From positions 37,521,436 to 37,585,435 of the forward strand of contig NC_087068.1 in the NCBI RefSeq assembly GCF_963678635.1: a DNA stretch of 64,000 bases, read 5' to 3'. The stretch is from Symsagittifera roscoffensis (lineage: Eukaryota > Xenacoelomorpha > Acoela > Convolutidae). Position numbers and translations under genes: made by a program. The notes under the pieces were generated by a model. It was not told the origin of the DNA and searched no databases. It saw only the letters and a program-made list of their open reading frames with translations. Positions 56,801 through 64,000 of this stretch are shown here, one piece after another (within the stretch, counting starts at the first letter, position 1; each line of letters starts with the position of its first letter).

Positions 56801-59800
56801 TTATAACCGGTTGACTTTATCCCCGCCATGAGAATGGGTGGCACCATCGCTATATCAGTTAACATTCTATCTGTGCCAGACAATTGATAATCACCTTGCC
56901 CCAAATCCATGACTTCCTCGACTCGTTTTCTTTTCGCTGAGTTACCAGCTTTCATCGATATTTCCGAATCCACTTTCGTCTTTCCAATCCTCCTCGGCAT
57001 CACTCTGCTGCCTAACTTCATTTTCATCGCATTGATTTTATCAATCACCATTTTCGATCGCATCGTTCCTCTCCTGGTCCTTGACAGGTACACCACCTCT
57101 CCTTCATTGTCCTGCGGTGTCATCTTGATGGGAGAATTCGCTTCACTCTCATCAGTGGCTGAGTCGATCAATAACTCACTCAGTCTCCCTTCACACTCAT
57201 CAAGCTTGTCAAGTACTTCTCTCATCAAGGGTTGATTGAGACCTGTTTTGAGAATGGACTGGGTCCCATAGCTCTGACTCAAAGTCCAGACTTCTTCCAT
57301 GAAAGCCACTCTGTCCAGCTTACATCCCGTCCTACTCTCGTGGTCTCGGTGATGTACTTCCCATTCTTCTTCGGGTAGCGTTCCCAAGAAAGGTACTCTG
57401 GCTGAGGCCTCTATTCTTCTCCTCCGAGGTGATTCCATGAGGATTCTCTGATCGTTATTTCTTGTATTGCCAGGAGAGCTGCTCTCCGGCAAATTCCGTT
57501 TCATTTCCTCAAAGGCTGACGGAGGTTCCAGTGTCGAGATGCCTTCATCCGCTGGCTCAGTCGTTTCCAACGTGTCTGCATTATTCTCAAGATCACTGAA
57601 GATATTGAAATCCAGGCTGGATGTTCCTCCTGTCGATGCCCTGTCGTCTTCCCCACCAGCTTGATCTTGTTGCATGGGTTCTTCCGTCTGACGGTTTCCA
57701 CCCTGTCCGTCATCTCCTTCTGACTTGTCCCCATTCGAGTTCGATGGTCCTTGTTTGTCATCATCAGCTTCTTCCTGGAATCTCGGTATGAGCAATGTAC
57801 CGGCTGATTTATCTTCCTCTTCTCCATGGACCACTTTGGTTTCTTCGCAGCCGAAGGGTGCTAGGAAAATTCTCGTCTGCAATATTCCCGCAACTTTCAT
57901 CTCTTTTCTCACACTGGTCAGGATTACTGAGGCTTCAGGCAATTCAGTCCTGCCTCTCATCCTCATTGGAGCTAAGCCTAGTCCCCTCCATTCCTCATCA
58001 AATCCTTCAGGCTTGGGAGTAGCGGCGTTGCTTATTCGCCTTCTCGTCGCTTGATCCGTGTACGCAAATCGTGTGTACTGTAACACGGCGGCATTTCTCC
58101 CCACGAAGTATGGATCCATCGTCGCCGAGAAATTCCCTACTCTCCTTTCATTGGTTTCGAATGCTCTCAACCTAGGAGTTTGTACTACGGAGACTGCTCC
58201 GAGCAACATCCTTCTTATCAGAGGGAATTCAGGGATTGCTTCGGGTAGCTTCTTGTAATCGCCCCAATCCTTCGTCTCTTCTCTCACCTTGTGATACGCT
58301 GCTGTGAGACGAGGCACTCTGGTCATTTCACCATTCGTTTTGTCATAGGGCCTCAGATTCCAAAGCTTTGGAAACACCTCGATGTGCCCTCTTTCTACTT
58401 CTCCCATGCGGTCACAGAAGTGATCGTCAAAATTGATGACTGTCATCTCTGGCTCCGATATTTTCGCAAATAACAGATCTTCACTCATGAGCTCTCGCAA
58501 TGCGTGCAGCTCACACCAGTTCAGTGTACTACCGTCCACTGCCGATATGAGGTTCAGGTGCAACACCGACCTCCTATATGCTTCCACTTTAACGTCAGGG
58601 AACGCAAAGGTGACTGCTGGTCCATAGATCACTGTCACGAACTCCGTGACTCCTCTGATCAGCGCCAAGGGATCGATTCTCATAGCTAAGCTCAAATCTG
58701 TTAACAGCGGCATGCCTCCAACATGTCGTCTAACATCTTCCTCTCTTTCAATTGTCTCGTCTTCTCCGGTTCCAAAGCGATTTTGCTGCAAGAGATACTG
58801 GATAAGAGTGTGTCTCAGGTCTCTTATTTTGTTCCACGAGTCTGTGGATTTCTTCATATCCAGATTCCTCACTCTCTCTTTCATCTGCTCTGGACAACGT
58901 GCCAGTTTCATCAGTCCTCCCAAGTTTCCGTGGGTTATTGCGATCAATGTCAGAAGTCCATCTAGTCGCAGGTTCTGTATTCCATCCGTAAGCAGTATCA
59001 CCGGTCCTTTCACGAAATTCTCCGCTCCAAATGTCACGAACAGGGCTATTAATTCCACTATCGATACTTTCACTACCGCTTGGAGGAATTCCTTTATCAA
59101 GTAGTGCGAGACTTTCGGGTAGACTTTTGCCAAGAAGGACGCGGTCCATCCGGCTCCCAACCCTTCTAGCATGCTGTCTGTCCTTTCAAATCCCTCCTGT
59201 CCTTTCACTTCCTGGGTCCAGAAGGTTTCCAGAGTAATCTGACACATTCTGTTCACGAACTCAGCTGTCTTTTCTCCGGTATTTTCCGCCAGGTTCACCT
59301 CCTTCAACAAGTAGGCGTGTATCTTAGTGATCATTACTGGGCCTTGCTGAAAAGCATCTGCACCCAATGCCGCTACTCTCGGATTCAGGTGTAGCCACTG
59401 GTTTGCTTCCGGCTTGGTTCTCAGCACCATCGCTTCCAGATGAGCTCTCGTCTCCAGTGAATTCTTTCTTCTCGTGTCTTCACTCGCCACTTCCATTGCT
59501 CGGAACCACAAGTCGTTGGACATCGCCGTGATCACTCGATGGTCGTCATCTATTCCTGGTTTCAGTTTGAGTTGCCGACTGAAGTTGGACAGTTCCAACC
59601 CCAGCACTTCGTCCAACACCAACATGTGTAGCGCGTGGTCCTTGAACCCTCTCATCGCGTTTGAGATATCTGACCATACTGCCGGCAGTTCAGCCTTAAG
59701 TGGCCTCAGGTTCTCCATTTCTATCATGCGACTCGGGGCTGATATGATCACATCATATTTTCCCTCCGAAAGTAAGGCTACCATTGCATACACAAATTTC

Positions 59801-62766
59801 AGTCCATCCGGGAGATATGCATATCCCGGAGACAACGCAAATACCACTCTCAACGTCACTTTATTGAATGATCCCTCCTTTGTCGCGTCTACCACTTCAC
59901 CCATTGACTCCAGGATGTCTTTTATCGCGGGCCATACTGCGTTTTCTGCTGTTGCAGGATCTCTGAGCCTGCTCAGAAAACCTCTACTGTGTAGATGGTC
60001 ATTGATGCCAGCAAACACAATCGTTATCGGGTTCATTTCTGTCTGCCTTTGTACCCCTATAGCCAATGACACTGATTGCAATAGGTCTAGGTCAACTGCG
60101 GCCAGCATTATGACGTCCGGCCAAAACAAAGACTTGGAGGTGTACACGAACTCTGAATTCGCTACTACCATGATTTTGGCCTTTCTCATCTCTGCTTTGT
60201 CGTAGGCGGCGAAGATGGTCTCATCTTTCTTTATCGCTGTCAATCCGCCATATCTCTGGGCATCACCATCTTGGTTCACTAGTTTTGGATACACTCTCTC
60301 CTTCACATGACCAGGTGGTGTCGTCAATTGCCTAAATATCTTCACGTGTTGTCCAATCGGCGCTCTCGCCGTCAGGAATCTTCCTGGCCTTTCTTCACGA
60401 CTCCTCTCATCATGGTTCAATCTCACATCTTGCAACGGTCTTGCATTCACAGGTCCTATTGTGTTGTTGGAGGGCAGTCCCTCCAAGTCGGCAAATCTCA
60501 AGGCCGTCGTGGAGCTGAAATTTATGCTAGCGGCTATCAACCAGTCTACGCCGGTTATCGAGTACAATCTGCTGACGGATAGCGTCGCTCCATTCAGCAT
60601 CCTCCTTGCATCTTCGATGAAGCTCACTCTCTGTAGGTCCAGCTTCATTAGTTCTTCTTTGTATATATGCCAAGGAGACGGTATGGATCGCGACCACATC
60701 AATGAGCCTCTGCTCGGTCTTTCCTCTCGACTGGTACTCGTCGTCTCCGATCTAGTGTCCGATCTAGATGTGCCGGCTACTTCTTCGATTGGTTGGTTGA
60801 CAGGTCCTATCCTTCTCCTAGGATGAATTGTTCTCCTCATCGGTGCCTCTCCCAACCGATCCTGTACATCTGTTCTTCGACCTGGTTCACTGGAGCTTTG
60901 TTGCCGGTAATTTATGGCGGCTGGGACCGTACCCAAGCGTGTTTCCAGGTTAGGAGGCACAAAGGTGGTGATCACCGTATCACTCACCGTTCCCTCTTCC
61001 TTCAGCACTCCTGTGTCAAAGAGTTCTGCTTCCAGCTCATCCAACCGTTCTTGGAAGACTCGATTCAACCAAGCTTGTCCTTCGACACTGTCGAAGTGGA
61101 TGCCATCTGTGGTCAGTCTGGCTTGATCCATGGCTCTCAATTCATGTTCAATGTCCATGAGGATCATTCTTCCGGCATTTCTATTTGCTAGGTTTCTCAA
61201 GATGTTGTTCCATCTCATGACTCCCTCGTTGTGCCTTCTTCCTGATACTGTCAGGCTTCTTGTGTTCATTGGCACAGTGCAAACGGTCAGTACCGCGCAA
61301 CTGAACTTCTGCCAGAGAGTAGTAAACAAACACACCATCATTGCTTCCCACAGTGCTTCCTGCTCATCTGATCCTCTGGAGATGTCATTCGTCCCAACTA
61401 AGATCATCACATTGGGTATCCTCCCTGGATTCATCAGCTCCACCATGCGATATAATTGGGCAATCGTCGCGCCTCCAAAGGCCATCACCGTGGTGACCCA
61501 CGAGGTCCTCAAATTCGACAGCACTCTGACTAAGCTGTCTCCCAATATCAGGTGAGATGTCCCGAGTGGTGGTTGCTGCAGGTTCACAGCCGGGCTCCAG
61601 GTAGCTCGATTGAAGCAGGCTCTCGGATCTGTCTCCGGAACTCCCGTGAAATTATACTTTAATTGATTATTCTTCTGCACGTCCATTACACGAGACACTT
61701 TCTTCGCTGGCATCTTCCTTACTTTTCTCTCTGTGATCTTCGAACTCCCCCTGAGTGGCGTCACGTCACTTATCCCTTGTCTGATTATTGTCTGGGAGAG
61801 TTGTACTCTGCCCGTATCGTCAATCGTTCCATAGGGTGCAGTCACCCCGGAACCTGGTGCATTCTTGTTAGCGACCAATCGTCCAGCGGTCTCTATCAGT
61901 TTTCTCACTGTCTGTTCTACGACGGGATCACCCAAGGTGTCACTAGGATCCGGGATTGTTACTCGGTTCGTCTCTGCTGGAAGCCGTGTCTCCGTTGTTT
62001 GACTCATTTCTCGAGGTGTCAAGAGCTCCATCGGGGACTGCCCACGAGGAATATCCCTTGCAGGTATCACTTTCTCAATGGACGTCGTCAACGCCACCTG
62101 CTCCGATCGCTCTTTGTATTCCTGCCTTAAGCGTTCGATCTCTTGACCCTGCTTTTTGTTGCAGTCTTCAAACAACTTTCTCCACATGTCCCGGTCTTCC
62201 TCCATCGCCAGCATGGTCTTCGTCATATCGTCTAACTCCTTCTTCGTACTTCTCAACTGATCGTTCATCTCGTCCAGATCTTGTATGGTTTGGTTCGTCT
62301 GAACCTTTTGTGTTACTTTCGCTCCTTTTGGTGGCACAGCTACTCTCAGTGGTGAACCAGACGAGGTCGCCTCGCTGTTCATCTCCCGATGCATTCTCGT
62401 CAGCCCAGGTTTGGGCTTGGAGGGCATTGGCATCTCACCTGGTTGGTAAGTCCTAGAACTTCCCAACCCAGGCTCATTCGCCAAGTCACTCCCTGAGAGA
62501 GCCCCGTTTCTCCACCTCATCACTCTCATGTTCGGGCGGTCTAGTACTCCTCTTTCTCCATATGCTGCCATCAACAGGACTTCCGTGGGGCGGTCCCCAC
62601 GGTTGTCGTGCCCCAAGATGTTAATCAGGGCGGTCAGCAACATGACCACCTCTGGGTCCTCCAGAGCGAAGTCTCGTTCGATCAGCCGACGATAGATCGC
62701 ATCTACCATCGGTCCTACATATGCCTCTGCCAGGTCCATCAATTCATCCAGGTTGAAATTGTCCAT
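53821..62766 (-). CDS. Giant 2981-residue protein with SGNH/GDSL hydrolase domain; element or virus-like polyprotein of unknown family
   Basis: A continuous frame of 8,946 bp without introns or stops. An in-frame TGA lies 12 codons before the ATG. The first 100 residues are leucine-rich and helical. A coiled coil spans about 160-225. Residues about 400-590 are an SGNH hydrolase with the full set of blocks: ILGDSLVR (Ser411), AFGGAT (Gly431/432), ILVGTNDISRG (Asn460) and TTDGIHF (Asp554, His557). Residues about 870-1040 repeat the fold's outline with FAGINDHLHSRG (Asn922), but I see no GDS serine or D..H end, so it looks inactive. Residues about 1645-1710 are acidic and low in complexity. I recognise nothing reliable from 1040 to 2981: no reverse transcriptase, integrase, protease, RNA polymerase or helicase motif. 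Base composition is richer in G+C than the surroundings, suggesting a different origin. Inferred: main protein of a large mobile or virus-like element, or a cellular giant of an unrecognised family. Confidence 0.85.
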   Translation of the reverse strand: MDNFNLDELMDLAEAYVGPMVDAIYRRLIERDFALEDPEVVMLLTALINILGHDNRGDRPTEVLLMAAYGERGVLDRPNMRVMRWRNGALSGSDLANEPGLGSSRTYQPGEMPMPSKPKPGLTRMHREMNSEATSSGSPLRVAVPPKGAKVTQKVQTNQTIQDLDEMNDQLRSTKKELDDMTKTMLAMEEDRDMWRKLFEDCNKKQGQEIERLRQEYKERSEQVALTTSIEKVIPARDIPRGQSPMELLTPREMSQTTETRLPAETNRVTIPDPSDTLGDPVVEQTVRKLIETAGRLVANKNAPGSGVTAPYGTIDDTGRVQLSQTIIRQGISDVTPLRGSSKITERKVRKMPAKKVSRVMDVQKNNQLKYNFTGVPETDPRACFNRATWSPAVNLQQPPLGTSHLILGDSLVRVLSNLRTSWVTTVMAFGGATIAQLYRMVELMNPGRIPNVMILVGTNDISRGSDEQEALWEAMMVCLFTTLWQKFSCAVLTVCTVPMNTRSLTVSGRRHNEGVMRWNNILRNLANRNAGRMILMDIEHELRAMDQARLTTDGIHFDSVEGQAWLNRVFQERLDELEAELFDTGVLKEEGTVSDTVITTFVPPNLETRLGTVPAAINYRQQSSSEPGRRTDVQDRLGEAPMRRTIHPRRRIGPVNQPIEEVAGTSRSDTRSETTSTSREERPSRGSLMWSRSIPSPWHIYKEELMKLDLQRVSFIEDARRMLNGATLSVSRLYSITGVDWLIAASINFSSTTALRFADLEGLPSNNTIGPVNARPLQDVRLNHDERSREERPGRFLTARAPIGQHVKIFRQLTTPPGHVKERVYPKLVNQDGDAQRYGGLTAIKKDETIFAAYDKAEMRKAKIMVVANSEFVYTSKSLFWPDVIMLAAVDLDLLQSVSLAIGVQRQTEMNPITIVFAGINDHLHSRGFLSRLRDPATAENAVWPAIKDILESMGEVVDATKEGSFNKVTLRVVFALSPGYAYLPDGLKFVYAMVALLSEGKYDVIISAPSRMIEMENLRPLKAELPAVWSDISNAMRGFKDHALHMLVLDEVLGLELSNFSRQLKLKPGIDDDHRVITAMSNDLWFRAMEVASEDTRRKNSLETRAHLEAMVLRTKPEANQWLHLNPRVAALGADAFQQGPVMITKIHAYLLKEVNLAENTGEKTAEFVNRMCQITLETFWTQEVKGQEGFERTDSMLEGLGAGWTASFLAKVYPKVSHYLIKEFLQAVVKVSIVELIALFVTFGAENFVKGPVILLTDGIQNLRLDGLLTLIAITHGNLGGLMKLARCPEQMKERVRNLDMKKSTDSWNKIRDLRHTLIQYLLQQNRFGTGEDETIEREEDVRRHVGGMPLLTDLSLAMRIDPLALIRGVTEFVTVIYGPAVTFAFPDVKVEAYRRSVLHLNLISAVDGSTLNWCELHALRELMSEDLLFAKISEPEMTVINFDDHFCDRMGEVERGHIEVFPKLWNLRPYDKTNGEMTRVPRLTAAYHKVREETKDWGDYKKLPEAIPEFPLIRRMLLGAVSVVQTPRLRAFETNERRVGNFSATMDPYFVGRNAAVLQYTRFAYTDQATRRRISNAATPKPEGFDEEWRGLGLAPMRMRGRTELPEASVILTSVRKEMKVAGILQTRIFLAPFGCEETKVVHGEEEDKSAGTLLIPRFQEEADDDKQGPSNSNGDKSEGDDGQGGNRQTEEPMQQDQAGGEDDRASTGGTSSLDFNIFSDLENNADTLETTEPADEGISTLEPPSAFEEMKRNLPESSSPGNTRNNDQRILMESPRRRRIEASARVPFLGTLPEEEWEVHHRDHESRTGCKLDRVAFMEEVWTLSQSYGTQSILKTGLNQPLMREVLDKLDECEGRLSELLIDSATDESEANSPIKMTPQDNEGEVVYLSRTRRGTMRSKMVIDKINAMKMKLGSRVMPRRIGKTKVDSEISMKAGNSAKRKRVEEVMDLGQGDYQLSGTDRMLTDIAMVPPILMAGIKSTGYKSKRSDRTLTGATLEMEILSQCGESKMRDFKPSPMNHGKGSVAGQLTPVEYNRLTVSETVSIDEPTGGYMEMLEYRNSARGYVVALEDEKAMEGYLEMMLQGTTLKQKAYGTLASSDVEAETIEQLVSLPWKAVVLRYFEEEMRTTPRIHALVAVPYVRTELQLRLAWCMMGLTREEYDSEERKRSKEEKVFLMTNLRDLIVQEGAAVACAKRRDALCFIRFLIEQISVPALSTCVKMLKEGDERTKAMFLLAMLDMQQSKPMRVNMKEPEELEPMKKIDEIRRFSNKELRLTKESMGALPKSSEYCGPIKKKSYSYVSGIIGIAYNPFLSEDIRDCFFDYEQAVLLRFWTSRIVTTKSVNNPQAKLGLVLEEEVTAPSVPKSDKRVEFGLGFSDELLRTSLMAVWELMKPSWCPSPNADSILRATQDIQRELNADCNLRDLNIIYNVMIAASKSNGEDRVELPGWGPEDWVKPGSCLAEVCGLEGHVCGSLDCVKTLEKQHKQLTVLFGNVVMKARTETELIADCHGGTDVNLVTALGFYSMFGSLESLLNLEQKHEMVTAISVEVFPGVLQTEQKYIGKWREAIETEMNIRHSETYCRPSGARYLVGSMLAPMCKSKYPVHFVAVDVKSTRTIVDQDFSVPKCVRLARMSEKSYELLCKIFSAVPERTKEELESILGKKFMGYVSGNFSDFEKQKQRGSTVTDYNAVDENDEIHRVMMEVEPLLEASGKRNWRSIMLTHDEFPCHCLLQTWWYPKRSNLVLIWDSGELLSMGLPDSSQPITIVIVGVMMAIRWLEAHVRENNRQEAPTREQLQKLDCLKDLDLFETMCKVLNIPMEVKKIWARKRLMPWFRANMTAWLYEYAKKHMSKHGRVYSEYQLDIGAGAFKRAFVTHRNAVTTAVKRISRTSERSGNEKAEMLKEDLERNVTLCLHNSFCRNRESNVDPLPCCKQRVEEQKCWRTASNSVRIVNDVLQDTETESAESVSQEEEMEH

Positions 62767-63172
62767 ACTGTTCTTTCCAAGTTTGATTTGATTTCGATTT
62801 CAAGTTTTGACTCAAGTGAGCAATTAAATGATCAATCAGGATCTAGAAAAGAAATCACGAATGTCACACTTGTCAATTTCACCTTAACATACATCGTTAA
62901 AATCTGCTTAAAGACAGTTCAGATAAAAAGATATTTATCCTAAAATTTATTAAAATCAATTGGTCTCTAAAATTTTGGAATTCGACCTAAGATTGGACAG
63001 TCCAAACTTTGGATCTATTCCCAAGATCGTCTTTTAGTTTTTCATGGTCACTAACCCCTACTTGCCCATGATCTTAATAACCTAACACATAACATAACAT
63101 AACGTAACATAACACACATATCACATATTACATGCAGCTTGGTCTTTGGCCTAACACCCTCTCGCACATCAC
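62767..63172. other. Spacer between the two ORFs of the G+C-richer segment
   Basis: 406 bp, AT-rich, with an ATAAC pentamer run near 63,084-63,112. No ORF. It could be an internal promoter or leader, or an intron joining the two frames. Neither can be decided from the sequence. Confidence 0.5.
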
Positions 63173-64000
63173 TCAGCCTATACTTAAGTAATATTTCTTA
63201 TGTAGATACACTTGTATGCTCGTATCAGAGAATATCACGTGTACAAGCGCGTACAATTCCCGAGGATGCAGTCTTCCTCTATTTGGATCGTACACTGGAA
63301 GCGAAAGCTCCTTCACGTCCATTTCCACAAGGAAGTCCCTCAGCCTCGTCAAAGACAAGACTAGGTTTTCTGGGTCCACGTGCTGCTTCTCTGTCGCCCT
63401 CGTTACCAAGAAGCATAAGTACTTTCCCGGTATCTGCGACACCGCCGGGGGTAAGGCTGCTATGCCCCCTATCCCTGGTCTTTGCTTCCAAAGGAATTCC
63501 ACGTTTTTGTATTCCCTCTTAAAATCTGCCGCTAGCGCCGTCCTAAAACTCATGTCTGCGGTGATTGCTATCGCACATGTTCTGTTTGTGAGTATGAAAT
63601 CACTATCTGTTAGTACTATGTTACTCGAATATTCATTTGGTAAATTAAAATATGACTCAACTACCCTGCCTATGTCAGGTTTCTTAGGTTCTTCACCTGT
63701 TTCTGTTTCTAAGTTTCCTGTTTCTCTTGCTATTCTCAATTTTTTTATTATCAAGTTTTCAGTGTGGGTAAGTCCTACCCCCACTCCCCGGACAAAAATA
63801 TCCATCGGCGTCCCCGTCGATCGCATACCGGGTATTAAGTCAAGATTAGAAGCTGGAATGAGAAGTTGTCCTTCCTGGGCAGCCCAGGAAGGATCATCTC
63901 GTTCGGTCTTAATGTATTTCGCGCTTTCGCGATCTACGTCTTGAATCGTAACGCTGGTCTTTTCAGGGTCTGATGTCATTTCGTTCAGCCACTCTAAGAC
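63173..64000 (-). CDS. Macro-domain protein (TARG1/OARD1-like fold), 5' end beyond the window
   Basis: The frame is open from the window edge (seven codons before the first ATG at 63,979) to the stop at 63,173. Numbering from that ATG, residues about 120-262 resemble the compact macro domains of the TARG1/ALC1 type: TDSDFILTNRTCAIAITADM, then FRTALAADFKREY, GIGGIAALPP, YLCFLVTRATEKQH, then ENLVLSLTRLRDFL, ELSLPVYDPNRGRLH and VIFSDTSIQVYL. The order of strands and helices fits well. The G-x-G-L-D segment that holds the catalytic aspartate in TARG1 reads NRGRLH here, so ADP-ribose hydrolysis may be absent while binding could remain. It lies upstream of the giant ORF on the same strand, separated by 406 bp, and is probably part of the same unit. 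Confidence 0.72.
   Translation of the reverse strand, partial: VLEWLNEMTSDPEKTSVTIQDVDRESAKYIKTERDDPSWAAQEGQLLIPASNLDLIPGMRSTGTPMDIFVRGVGVGLTHTENLIIKKLRIARETGNLETETGEEPKKPDIGRVVESYFNLPNEYSSNIVLTDSDFILTNRTCAIAITADMSFRTALAADFKREYKNVEFLWKQRPGIGGIAALPPAVSQIPGKYLCFLVTRATEKQHVDPENLVLSLTRLRDFLVEMDVKELSLPVYDPNRGRLHPRELYALVHVIFSDTSIQVYLHKKYYLSIG

Noticed and set aside
53821-62766. Giant ORF as a retrotransposon or viral polymerase polyprotein
   Set aside because: I looked for reverse transcriptase, RNase H, integrase, aspartic protease, GDD polymerase and helicase motifs and found none.
54004-63944. Many plus-strand ORFs of 60-240 codons opposite the giant ORF and the macro ORF, including one of 242 codons at 63,216-63,944
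   Set aside because: They are antisense shadows of long real frames in G+C-richer DNA and show no family motifs.

Overview
The window is animal-type eukaryotic DNA: AT-rich, gene-poor and full of transposable elements. It carries CR1/L2/jockey-like LINE reverse transcriptases, non-autonomous Helitrons with CTAG ends, hAT-type MITEs with 8-bp target duplications and tRNA-derived SINE heads. A cytochrome b561 gene is split by kilobase-scale introns stuffed with these elements. A cellular-type RNA-dependent RNA polymerase argues against a vertebrate or a fly and fits groups that keep RdRPs, such as nematodes, chelicerates and some other invertebrates. I cannot name the species.

Layout. 1-10.3 kb: no intact gene; hAT MITEs at 1.2 and 8.1 kb, a LINE RT fragment at 3.4 kb, paired diverged repeats, and at 7.4 kb a decayed copy of the 3' end of the next gene. 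10.3-17.3 kb (minus): an intronless 2315-codon gene encoding NTPase + RdRP + UPF1-like helicase in one chain. 17.2-26.1 kb: a direct tandem duplication of about 4.44 kb, which copied the upstream region of that gene plus its first 32 codons. 26.5-28.2 kb: a Helitron. 28.6-30.6 kb: a broken LINE. 31.3-31.9 kb: an inverted partial copy of the duplicated unit.

32.4-48.3 kb (minus): two housekeeping genes close together. A mitochondrial ribosomal protein L33 gene (48,054-48,248) lies 148 bp upstream of a CYB561D2-like gene. I assembled the latter from three exons (47,515-47,905; 37,760-37,797; 32,386-32,910). Its introns hold two broken LINEs, two Helitrons, SINE heads and a hAT MITE nested in a SINE. 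48.3-51.7 kb (plus): a nearly intact LINE with one late nonsense codon.

51.7-64 kb (minus): DNA visibly richer in G+C, containing a 268-codon-plus ORF with a TARG1-like macro domain (running off the edge) followed by a 2981-codon uninterrupted ORF. That protein has a coiled coil, a complete SGNH/GDSL hydrolase domain, a second degenerate SGNH-like segment and over 1900 residues I cannot assign. It looks like the payload of a large mobile or virus-like element.

The two strongest leads are the RdRP-helicase fusion, which joins activities that are separate subunits in known small-RNA amplification complexes, and the macro/SGNH giant-ORF pair.
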